Of a DNA stretch of 64,000 nucleotides, positions 47,478 through 55,009 are shown piece by piece. The number at the start of each line of letters is the position of its first letter. Positions within the stretch are counted from its first letter, which is position 1. The position numbers and the translations under genes were made by a program. Origin of the DNA: Flexivirga endophytica (lineage in GTDB: Bacteria; Actinomycetota; Actinomycetes; Actinomycetales; Dermatophilaceae); NCBI RefSeq assembly GCF_014640635.1, contig NZ_BMHI01000003.1, positions 310,001 to 374,000 of the forward strand, given 5' to 3'. Under the pieces are notes generated by a model that was given only the letters and a program-made list of their open reading frames with translations, was not told where the DNA came from and did not search any database.

Positions 47478-47969
47478 GTGGCCGATCTTGACCGAGAACG
47501 AGACGAGCTGCTGTCGTGGCTGACCGCGAAGCGCGAGCACGTGCTGGCACAGTTGGACGGGCTCTCCGATGAGCAACTGCGTCGTCCGGTCCTGCCGTCC
47601 GGGTGGAGTTGCATCGGCTTGGTGCGCCACCTGACCCTGTCGGACGAGCGCTTCTGGTTCGAGGTCGTCGTCGCGGGCCGACCGCTCGATTTCTGGCCCG
47701 AGGGGGACGGTGCCGACTGGATCGTCGCAGCCGACGAGTCCGTTGCGGACGTCGTGCAGGCTTACCGCGACGCGATCGCTGCCTCGAACGCGATCATCGC
47801 CGCGCGCCGACTCGACGAGCCGCCCGCGGACCCCGGCCAAGCGCCAGGAGATTTCCCCGACCTCCGGTCCGTGGTGGTGCACGTGCTGGTCGAGACCGCC
47901 ACACATGCCGGCCACCTCGATGCGACCAGGGAACTACTCGACGGACATCAGCGCCTCGTCCTCGACTGA
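47478..47969 (+). CDS. DinB/DUF664-family protein
   Basis: 163 residues from GTG 47478. The four-helix bundle of the DinB-like superfamily: an N-terminal helix with LLSWLTAKREHVLAQLDGLSDEQL, GLVRHLTLSDERFWF (metal-ligand His) and a late THAGHLDATRELLDG (second His pair). Proteins of this type (DUF664, mycothiol-dependent hydrolase-like) bind a divalent metal and are often thiol-dependent transferases. Substrate unknown. Larger frames that start at 46461 are shadows passing through dcd and the tRNA. Confidence 0.8.
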   Translation: MADLDRERDELLSWLTAKREHVLAQLDGLSDEQLRRPVLPSGWSCIGLVRHLTLSDERFWFEVVVAGRPLDFWPEGDGADWIVAADESVADVVQAYRDAIAASNAIIAARRLDEPPADPGQAPGDFPDLRSVVVHVLVETATHAGHLDATRELLDGHQRLVLD

Positions 47970-48079
47970 CCTGCTGGTCGAGCCGCGAGGGAACCTCCAC
48001 CAGGCGCTCCGCACCCTTCGGTACGCCGCTCGTACCTCACGGCTACTCAGGACGGCGCTCGACCGACGTGAGCTCCCGC

Positions 48080-48889
48080 TCAGCCGCCGTAGGTGTCGTA
48101 GATCTGATTCGCGTAGGCCACCCGCTGCGGGGTGTTGCAGTCGCCGCAGCCCTCGAAGTAGTCCTGGAAAGCGACCGTGCCGTCATACACGGTCGTCGAG
48201 GCGACCAGCGGGCCCTTGCCGTAGTAGCTGTAGGTGTCCAGCTCGTATTGGATGAAGCGCAGCTGCAGTTCCAGCGACCACGGCGACATACCGAGCTTGT
48301 TCGCGTACCAGACCACGTTGTCGTTGGCGTAGGTGTCCCATCGGCCGCCGACGCTCCATTGCGCGATGCCGCGCCCCGGCCCACCGGCCTGAGTCGCGTT
48401 CGGATCCACGCTAGGACCGGACTCCTGCATCAGGTTGCCGACGACGCCGGACGCCTGTTTGCTGCTGTACCCGATCGAGACCAGGAAGTTGTATGCCGCC
48501 TGCTGGTTGTTCGCCTGCGCGGATTTGCCGAGCAGGACCGAGTTGATCGGCGTGAGGTCGACGTCGGCATACCAACCAGGCACTTGTGCAGCACCGCAGC
48601 TGCCTCCGTCATACGCCGTGCAGAGCTGGACCACGGCGCCGTCGGTCTGGTTGTTGAAGACCCGATGCGCGCCGTACTGCTCGGAGAGGTTCGTCGCGCC
48701 GTAGTTGTAGAACTTCAGGGAGGGGATGTCGTTGTTCCAGGAGGCGCCGGGATAGATGCACACATAGCCGGATGGACAGCCATGAGTCGTCTCGGCGTGC
48801 GCGGCGGGCACTCCGAGACCGATCGAGGCGAGCGCGAGCGCACCGCCTCCGACGGTTGTCGCGATGGTCTTGCTGGCCAGCTGTCGCAC
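48080..48889 (-). CDS. secreted fusion: I36-like domain plus phage-tail-lysozyme-like domain
   Basis: 269 residues from GTG 48889 (GGAG 12 nt upstream). Signal peptide ends near PAAHA. Residues 35-115: CPSGYVCIYPGASWNND and FNNQTDGAVVQLC, with four or more cysteines, read as a peptidase-inhibitor-I36/crystallin-like domain. Residues 125-269: AAYNFLVSIGYSSKQASGVVGNLMQESGPSVDPNATQAGGPGRGIAQWSVGGRW is typical of phage-tail-type lysozymes, with Glu in NLMQESG as the probable catalytic acid. A secreted peptidoglycan hydrolase combined with a small Cys-rich module. Monocistronic. Confidence 0.83.
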   Translation of the reverse strand: MRQLASKTIATTVGGGALALASIGLGVPAAHAETTHGCPSGYVCIYPGASWNNDIPSLKFYNYGATNLSEQYGAHRVFNNQTDGAVVQLCTAYDGGSCGAAQVPGWYADVDLTPINSVLLGKSAQANNQQAAYNFLVSIGYSSKQASGVVGNLMQESGPSVDPNATQAGGPGRGIAQWSVGGRWDTYANDNVVWYANKLGMSPWSLELQLRFIQYELDTYSYYGKGPLVASTTVYDGTVAFQDYFEGCGDCNTPQRVAYANQIYDTYGG

Positions 48890-49093
48890 GGATCGTTACT
48901 CCTCGCCGACGGACCGCAGCGCGCCCCCGCGGCGGCCTGTCGACGGTCCTGTGTCAGCACGCTACGGGCGGTGCAGCACTCGCGGAAAGCATTAACGTGT
49001 CAGGAATTTGTAAGTAATTCTTCAACATTCGGCGTCATTCCGCCGATTTGACACCAGCGAAATTACATACATGCAACTACAGCATGTTGGGGC

Positions 49094-49122
49094 TTGGCAA
49101 ACAGAACACCACTAGATAGTGT
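49094..49122 (+). promoter_or_regulatory. promoter of the nrdAB-mntH operon
   Basis: TTGGCA (49094-49099) is 5 of 6 to the consensus -35. After exactly 17 nt, TAGTGT (49117-49122) fits the TAnnnT -10. The predicted start near 49129 matches the first base of the riboswitch P1 at 49130. The palindrome CACTAGATAGTG (49110-49121) overlaps the -10, so a repressor (for example NrdR) could act here; its spacing does not match the usual NrdR box exactly. Confidence 0.7.
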
Positions 49123-49129
49123 GTGCATC

Positions 49130-49335
49130 GCAGCTGGTTCGGGTGTTTCAGCCGCCGCTTGGCGACGACTGAGGCACCCGAGGAAAGAGGGAAGCCGGTG
49201 GAAATCCGGCACTGCCCCCGCAGCGGTGAGTGAGGACGAACGTCGTCAACAGCACTGGGCGCAAGCCCGGGAAGCGACGACCAGTAGGTGTGCGCCCCGG
49301 CGCACGGAGTCACGAGTCCGAAGACCTGCCACTGC
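49130..49335 (+). promoter_or_regulatory. adenosylcobalamin riboswitch upstream of nrdA
   Basis: P1 is formed by GCAG(C)TGG (49130-49137) and CCACTGC (49329-49335). The conserved core GGAAGCCGGTG (49190-49200), followed by GAAATCCGGCACTGCCCCCG (49201-49220) and CAGCGG, is the hallmark of the class. The B12-box-like end GAGTCACGAGTCCGAAGACC with CTGCC closes the aptamer. It lies 150 nt before nrdA. When AdoCbl binds, expression of a B12-independent RNR is expected to fall, as known for Streptomyces nrdABS. Confidence 0.93.
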
Positions 49336-49438
49336 CTCGTCCACGCACCCGTGGACGGGTCCGACCGCAGCCCGCGAGGGAAGGGCTGACGAACGAGCGG
49401 CGGCATGGCCCTGAGCCCTGCGCACGTTGCCCGCTCGC

Positions 49439-49471
49439 CGTCCTCCTCGCCGGCAACAGCGAGGGAAGACG
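49439..49471 (+). promoter_or_regulatory. hairpin next to the nrdA ribosome binding site (candidate expression platform)
   Basis: CGTCCTCCTCGC (49439-49450) can pair with GCGAGGGAAGACG (49459-49471) and would place the base of the stem next to the GGGAG ribosome binding site (49471-49475). The hairpin GTCCACG/CGTGGAC (49339-49356) directly follows the aptamer. No T run is present, so control is more likely translational or Rho-dependent. Inference. Confidence 0.45.
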
Positions 49472-49484
49472 GGAGACACCGCAC

Positions 49485-52112
49485 GTGGCCATTCATGTCA
49501 CCAAGCGCGACGGTTCACGCGAGCCGTATGACGCAGACCGCATCAACCGAGCGATCGAGCGGGCCGCAGCCGGCCTGCCGGACGCCATGTCCATGACCAT
49601 GCAGATCGCCTCGGAGTTGGCGATCACACTCTTCGACGGCATCACCACCGAGCAACTCGACGAGGCCGCCATCTCGGTCGCGGTGCAGAACGTCAAGGAC
49701 GACCCGGACTTCGACGTCATCGCGTCCCGGCTGCTGCTGAAGACCATCTACAAGAAGGTGCTCGGCGACTTCGAAACGCAGTCCGAGCTCGCGCTGCTGC
49801 ACCAGGCCCGCTTCCCCGGCTATGTCCGCGAGTCCGTCGAGGACGGGCTCTTCGATCCGCGGCTGGCCTCCGCCTTCAATCTCGAGCAGTTGGCCGCCGC
49901 CCTCGATCACCACCTCGACGACGGACTGCGTTACATCGGCATCGTCACGCTCAAGAACCGTTACATGGCAACGGATTCGCGGCGTCAGCCGCTGGAGGTC
50001 CCGGCATACTTCTGGATGCGGGTCGCGATGGGTATGTCGGTGAACGAGAAGGATCCGACCCAGGCCGCGATCGGCTTCTACCGCAAGATGGCCTCCCTCG
50101 ACTACCTCGCCGCCGGCTCGACCCTCGTCAACGCGGGCACCGTCACCCCGCAACTCTCCAACTGCTTCGTGATGCAGATGGATGACGACATCGAGCACAT
50201 CGCCAAGTCGATGCGCGACGTCATGTGGCTCACCAAAGGCACTGGTGGCATTGGCCTTTCGGTCACCAAGCTGCGCTCTGAGGGCAGCCCCATCCGCAGC
50301 AACAACACCTCCTCGACCGGCCCTATCCCCTTCATGCACACCATCGACTCGATCCTGCGCGCGGTCTCCCGCGGCGGGAAGAAGTTCGGTGCCCTGTGTT
50401 TCTACATGGAGAACTGGCACCTGGACTTCCCACAGTTCATCGACCTGCGGCAGAACGCCGGCGACCCCTACCGCCGTACCCGCACCGCCAACACCGCCGT
50501 CTGGCTGTCCGACGAGTTCATGAAGCGCGTCGTCGCGGACGACGACTGGTATCTCTTCGACCCGCTCGAGACCCCCGACCTGGTCGAGCTGGTCGGTGAC
50601 GACTTCTCCCGCCGTTACAAGGAGTATGTTGCCCTCGCCGAGACCGGAAAGCTGCGCTCCTTCAAGAAGATTCGAGCCCGGGCACAGTGGAAGTCGATCC
50701 TCGTCTCGCTGCAGACGACGTCGCACCCGTGGCTGACCTGGAAGGACACGATCAACCAGCGGGCGCTCAACGACAACACCGGCACCATCCATCTGTCGAA
50801 CCTGTGCACCGAGATCACGCTGCCGCAGGACCGCGACAACGTCTCGGTCTGCAACCTTGCCTCCATCAATCTGTCCAGACATCTGAATGACGACGGCACT
50901 TGGGACTGGGACCGGCTCGCCGAGTCCGCCCGGTTCGCCGTGCGTCAGCTCGACAACCTGATCGACATCACCCGCTCATCGGTGCCGGAGTCGGAGCACT
51001 CCAACGACCAGAACCGCGCAATCGGCCTGGGAATCATGGGATTCACCGACGTGGTGGAGAAGCTCGGGCTCTCCTATGCATCGGAGGAAGCTGCCGACCT
51101 GATCGACAAACTGACCGAGTTAATCAGCTGGCACGCGATTGACGCGTCATGTGATCTCGCCCAGGAGCGCGGCGCCTATCCCAACTTCGCGGGTTCCGGC
51201 TGGTCCCGCGGCCTGGTGCCGATCGACACCCTGGACGTGCTGCAGCAGCGGCGCGGCGTCGAGGTCGACGTGCCCCGAACGGCCGAGCTGGACTGGGATG
51301 TGCTGCGTGGCCGAGTCAAGGACGGCATCCGCAACGCGACCCTGATGGCGATCGCACCCACTGCCTCGATCGGACTCGTCGCAGGCACCACACCCGGACT
51401 GGATCCGCAGTTCTCCCAACTGTTCTCGCGCACCACGTCCTCGGGCAAGTTCCTCGAGGTCAACCGCAACCTGGTCGCAGCACTGCAGGAGCGCGGTCTC
51501 TGGGACACGATGCGCGAGGACCTGCTGCGCTCGCGCGGTGACCTGTCGGCCGTGCCCGGTGTGCCCGAGGACCTGCTCGAGGTCTTCCAGACCTCCTTCC
51601 AGTTGCCCGCAACGGCATACCTGCAGGTCGCTTCGAGGGCACAGAAGTGGATCGACCAGGCGATCAGCCGCAACATCTATCTCGAGTCACGCGACATCGG
51701 CGGTATGAGCGACCTGTATGTCGACGCGTGGCGCAAGGGCGTCAAGACGACCTACTACCTGCACATGAAGCCGCGACACCGTGCCGAGCAGTCGACGGTC
51801 AAGGTCAACAAGGCTGTCGAAAGTGGCCATTCCGGAAGCGGATTCGGGTTCGCGCGACGTGCGGCGGCGCCAGCTGCGTCGGCCACGGCCACGGCCACGG
51901 TCGAGGCACCTGCGCCCGCCGCGGCTCCGGCGCCGGTCCGGGAGACCGAGCCGATCCGGAAGCCCGAGCCGGTCGTCGTCGCCGAAGCACCGGCGTCGAG
52001 CCCGACTCCGGAGTCCGATCCACCGACCACGGCACCCGATGCCGTCTTCGAAGAAGGTTTCGTCTGCCCGACCGATCCCCAGGAACTGCTGAACTGCGAG
52101 GCATGCCAATGA
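49485..52112 (+). CDS. nrdA: class I ribonucleotide reductase, large (alpha) subunit
   Basis: 875 residues from GTG 49485 (GGGAG upstream), the point where the ATP-cone (AIHVTKRDGSREPYDADRI) begins. Residues 1-90 ATP-cone. Active site: Cys227 (QLSNCF), N439-L-C441-T-E443 (thiyl radical cysteine and its Asn/Glu partners) and Cys456 (VSVCNLASINLS). The radical-transfer Tyr pair is in TTYYLHMKP. The C-terminus carries a long Ala/Pro-rich linker (51830-52050) and the swinging-arm CEAC pair. It reduces all four NDPs to dNDPs with NrdB. Under AdoCbl riboswitch control; overlaps nrdB by ATGA. Longer upstream frames run through the riboswitch and are rejected. Confidence 0.96.
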   Translation: MAIHVTKRDGSREPYDADRINRAIERAAAGLPDAMSMTMQIASELAITLFDGITTEQLDEAAISVAVQNVKDDPDFDVIASRLLLKTIYKKVLGDFETQSELALLHQARFPGYVRESVEDGLFDPRLASAFNLEQLAAALDHHLDDGLRYIGIVTLKNRYMATDSRRQPLEVPAYFWMRVAMGMSVNEKDPTQAAIGFYRKMASLDYLAAGSTLVNAGTVTPQLSNCFVMQMDDDIEHIAKSMRDVMWLTKGTGGIGLSVTKLRSEGSPIRSNNTSSTGPIPFMHTIDSILRAVSRGGKKFGALCFYMENWHLDFPQFIDLRQNAGDPYRRTRTANTAVWLSDEFMKRVVADDDWYLFDPLETPDLVELVGDDFSRRYKEYVALAETGKLRSFKKIRARAQWKSILVSLQTTSHPWLTWKDTINQRALNDNTGTIHLSNLCTEITLPQDRDNVSVCNLASINLSRHLNDDGTWDWDRLAESARFAVRQLDNLIDITRSSVPESEHSNDQNRAIGLGIMGFTDVVEKLGLSYASEEAADLIDKLTELISWHAIDASCDLAQERGAYPNFAGSGWSRGLVPIDTLDVLQQRRGVEVDVPRTAELDWDVLRGRVKDGIRNATLMAIAPTASIGLVAGTTPGLDPQFSQLFSRTTSSGKFLEVNRNLVAALQERGLWDTMREDLLRSRGDLSAVPGVPEDLLEVFQTSFQLPATAYLQVASRAQKWIDQAISRNIYLESRDIGGMSDLYVDAWRKGVKTTYYLHMKPRHRAEQSTVKVNKAVESGHSGSGFGFARRAAAPAASATATATVEAPAPAAAPAPVRETEPIRKPEPVVVAEAPASSPTPESDPPTTAPDAVFEEGFVCPTDPQELLNCEACQ

Positions 52113-53119
52113 CATCCACCACCCCCGAGACCAGGAGTTCGATCCTCGGCACCGGCATCGAGGACGCCCTGCTGCTGAAACCGATCCGCTACCAGTGGTC
52201 CTACGACCTCTACAACCAGGCCGTCGCCAACACGTGGTTCCCGCACGAGATCCAGCTCGGTGAGGACCTCGGCGACTTCGAGCGGATGACCGACGAGGAG
52301 CGGCACGCGGTCACTTTCCTAATGAGCTACTTCAACCCCAACGAGTTGCTCGTCAACAAGGCCCTGGCGTTCGGCGTCTACCCCTACGTCGGCGCGGCGG
52401 AGGCGCACCTCTACCTCGCCAAGCAGATGTGGGAGGAGGCCAACCACTGCATGGCCTTCGAATACGTCTTGGAGACCTTCCCCATCGACCGGGCGGAGGC
52501 GTATGCCGCGCACGTCGACATACCGTCGATGGCCGCGAAGGAGGAGTTCGAGGTCCGATACATCCAGCGGATGGCGGAGCAGACGCTCGACATCTCGACG
52601 ACTGAGGGCAAGCGCGACTTCGTCCGCAACCTGGTGGCCTACAACGTTGTGCTGGAAGGCATTTGGTTCTACAGCGGCTTCATGGTCGCCCTGAGCTTCC
52701 GGCAGCGCAACCTGTTGCGCAACTTCGGATCGCTGATCGACTGGATCGTGCGGGACGAGTCGCTGCACCTGAAGTTCGGGATGAACCTCATCCTGACGGT
52801 CCTCGAGGAGAACCCCGACCTGCAGACGCAGGAGTTCGCCGAGGAGATCCAGCAGATGATCTTCGACGCCGTCGAGATGGAGGAGCAGTACAACCGGGAT
52901 CTGCTCCCCCGCGGCATCCTCGGCCTCAATGCCGACTACATCAACACCTACGTGCGCTACCTGGCCGACCGGCGGCTGGAGGAGCTCGGCTTCGGCGCGC
53001 ACTGGGGTGTCAGCAACCCGGCCAAGTGGATGGCGACCGCCAACGACACGCTGGAGCTGGTCAACTTCTTCGAGTCGATCAACACCAGCTACGAGGTGGA
53101 TGCGCAAGCGGGTTCATAG
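52109..53119 (+). CDS. nrdB: class I ribonucleotide reductase small (beta) subunit with class Ic-type site (Phe at the radical Tyr position)
   Basis: 336 residues from ATG 52109, overlapping nrdA (ATGA). Ferritin-like R2 fold. Metal ligands read E79 (FNPNELL), E110 and H113 (WEEANHC), E183 (VVLEGIW), E217 and H220 (RDESLHLK). The position four residues after H113, the radical Tyr in class Ia/Ib, is F117. E79 replaces the Asp ligand of E. coli. The spacings 31-3-4 and 34-3 are those of Chlamydia trachomatis NrdB, the class Ic prototype, which has Glu89, Glu120, His123, Phe127, Glu193, Glu227 and His230. So a Mn/Fe cofactor is expected instead of a tyrosyl radical. The Tyr-relay at the C-terminus is present (INTSYEV). 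Confidence 0.95.
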   Translation: MTSTTPETRSSILGTGIEDALLLKPIRYQWSYDLYNQAVANTWFPHEIQLGEDLGDFERMTDEERHAVTFLMSYFNPNELLVNKALAFGVYPYVGAAEAHLYLAKQMWEEANHCMAFEYVLETFPIDRAEAYAAHVDIPSMAAKEEFEVRYIQRMAEQTLDISTTEGKRDFVRNLVAYNVVLEGIWFYSGFMVALSFRQRNLLRNFGSLIDWIVRDESLHLKFGMNLILTVLEENPDLQTQEFAEEIQQMIFDAVEMEEQYNRDLLPRGILGLNADYINTYVRYLADRRLEELGFGAHWGVSNPAKWMATANDTLELVNFFESINTSYEVDAQAGS

Positions 53120-53128
53120 CCCAAGCCC

Positions 53129-54373
53129 GTGGTGACATCAGATCGCTCCATGCGGCGCGCGGGGTCACGGCCTCGCGCGCCGCACGGGCCGGGTGCTGCA
53201 GGCTCGCGTCTGCTGCGGCTCGGTCCGGCGTTCGTTGCCGCCATCGCCTATGTCGACCCGGGCAACATCGCCACCAACACGACTGCGGGGTCGCGTTACG
53301 GCTTCGCGCTGTTGTGGGTTGTGCTGCTCGCGGTCACGGCGGCCGGCCCGGTGCAGTACCTGTCGGCGAAACTCGGCGCGGTCACCGGTCAGTCCATGGC
53401 GCTCGTCCTCAGCACCCGGCTGGGACGGCCCGGCCGGATCCTCTACTGGTTGCAGGCCGAGGGCGTGGCGATCGCCACCGACCTGGCCGAGGTGGTCGGC
53501 GCCTCGATCGCACTCCACCTTCTCTTCGGAGTGCCGCTGTGGTGCGGCGCGATCGTCACCGCGGCGGTCGGCGCGACGCTCATGGCCCTCCGTGACCGGG
53601 TAGGGGAGCGGGGCTTCCAGCTGGCCATGCTGCTCGGACTCGCCCTGATCGGAGCAGGTTTCATCCTCGGCGTGCTGTTGGGCCCGACTCCTGCCGGCCT
53701 AGACCTGCGGCCGCAGCTTCGCGACCAGCAGATGGTGCTGCTCGCCACGGGCATCGTGGGCGCCACCGTGATGCCGCACGCGATCTACCTGCACTCGGCG
53801 CTCACCACCAGTCAACTGGGCAGCATCCGTCGGCGGCTGCGGGACAACCGGCTCGACGTCACGCTCGCCATGCTGGTCGCCGGCACGGTGAACGTGTCGA
53901 TGCTGGTGCTCGGTGCCACCGCGCTGCGCGGACACCGGGACGAGGACTTCGGCGCCCTCGCGCATGCACTGGCCGATCGGGTCGGTGACGGCGCTCGGAT
54001 CGGCTTCATCCTCGCCCTACTTGTCAGCGGCGTGACCTCGACCGCGGTCGGCATCCGATCCGGCGAGGTCGTCATGGCGGGGCTGCTGCGTCGCCGAGTG
54101 CCGATGCTGGTCCGCCGGGTCGTCGTGCTGATCCCTGCTGTCGTCCTGCTCGCCTGCGAGGTCCCGGCGGTCGATCTGCTCGTGTGGTCACAGGTCGCGC
54201 TCGCGCTCGGCCTGCCGTTGGCGCTCATCCCGCTGGTGCTCCTCACCTCATCCGCGTCGGTCATGGGCGAGCAGGTGAACCGCCGCGCCATGACGGTCGT
54301 CTGCTGGACCATCACCTCGGCAGTCGTTGCGCTCGACGTGGCGCTGCTCGCCATACCGCTCGTCGGTGTGTGA
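53129..54373 (+). CDS. mntH: NRAMP-family divalent metal (Mn2+) transporter
   Basis: 414 residues with about eleven membrane helices. The metal-site DPGN in helix 1 (AIAYVDPGNIATN) and MPH in helix 6 (GATVMPHAIYLHS) are intact, the pair that selects Mn2+/Fe2+ in bacterial NRAMPs. Starts at GTG 53129 or 53132 after a 9-nt gap from nrdB, so the two are probably co-transcribed behind the riboswitch. Import of Mn2+ would supply the metal that the Phe-type NrdB is expected to need. No MntR-type box was searched for. The substrate is by family. Confidence 0.92.
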   Translation: MVTSDRSMRRAGSRPRAPHGPGAAGSRLLRLGPAFVAAIAYVDPGNIATNTTAGSRYGFALLWVVLLAVTAAGPVQYLSAKLGAVTGQSMALVLSTRLGRPGRILYWLQAEGVAIATDLAEVVGASIALHLLFGVPLWCGAIVTAAVGATLMALRDRVGERGFQLAMLLGLALIGAGFILGVLLGPTPAGLDLRPQLRDQQMVLLATGIVGATVMPHAIYLHSALTTSQLGSIRRRLRDNRLDVTLAMLVAGTVNVSMLVLGATALRGHRDEDFGALAHALADRVGDGARIGFILALLVSGVTSTAVGIRSGEVVMAGLLRRRVPMLVRRVVVLIPAVVLLACEVPAVDLLVWSQVALALGLPLALIPLVLLTSSASVMGEQVNRRAMTVVCWTITSAVVALDVALLAIPLVGV

Positions 54374-54385
54374 CAGTCTCAGGAC

Positions 54386-55003
54386 ATGACAACGGCCAGA
54401 TCCGAGGAGCCAGCCCCGCGCCGTCGCGGACGACCTGGCAAGGACCAAGCGACTGTGCTGCGTGAGGCCATCGAGCTGTTCAACCTGCAGGGGTATGACG
54501 CCACGAGCATGGGTGATCTCGCCAGCCGCCTCGGGTTCACCAAATCTGCTCTCTACCACCACGTTCCGAGCAAAGAGCACCTTCTGCAACTGGCGCTGGA
54601 CGAGGCACTCGACAACCTGGCGGAGGCTGTTGCGGCCGCACGAGCGGACAGCTCGGTCTCGGCGCTGGACCGACTACGACGTGCAGTCCGCGGCAGCGTC
54701 GAGGTGCTGATCGGACATCTGCCGGCAGTGACCCTTCTGCTGCGCGTCCGCGGCAACAGTCCGGCCGAGCTGGCGGCTCTGAAGCGCAGGCGCGAGCTGG
54801 ACGCCCAGCTCGCGCAGCTCGTCGCCGAAGCAGCGGCCGAGGGCGGCATACGCACCGACATACCACCCGACCTGATCAGCCGACTGCTCTTCGGCATGGT
54901 CAACTCGCTCACCGAGTGGGTGCGACCGAGCGGCCGGATCAGCCCAGACACGTTAGCCGATGCCTTGACAGCTATCGCTTTTGAAGGACTGCTCGCCCCC
55001 TGA
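54386..55003 (+). CDS. TetR-family transcriptional regulator
   Basis: 205 residues. N-terminal HTH (ATVLREAIELFNLQGYDATSMGDLASRLGFTKSALYHHVPSKEHLLQLAL) after a basic, Pro-rich tail (PRRRGRPGKDQ). The C-terminal domain is of the TetR_C/KstR-like type. It starts 12 nt after the NRAMP gene and may therefore be in the same transcript, yet the family most often regulates lipid or phenylacetate catabolism. Its target is unknown here. Confidence 0.87.
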   Translation: MTTARSEEPAPRRRGRPGKDQATVLREAIELFNLQGYDATSMGDLASRLGFTKSALYHHVPSKEHLLQLALDEALDNLAEAVAAARADSSVSALDRLRRAVRGSVEVLIGHLPAVTLLLRVRGNSPAELAALKRRRELDAQLAQLVAEAAAEGGIRTDIPPDLISRLLFGMVNSLTEWVRPSGRISPDTLADALTAIAFEGLLAP

Positions 55004-55009
55004 GCCCGT

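Noticed and set aside
46461-47969. A 502-codon plus-strand frame ending as the DinB-like gene
   Set aside because: It runs through dcd on the other strand and the tRNA-Gly gene. Only the part from GTG 47478 has a coherent fold.
49110-49121. CACTAGATAGTG as a true NrdR box
   Set aside because: The arms are 2 nt closer than in the consensus I know, so I list it only as a palindrome over the -10.
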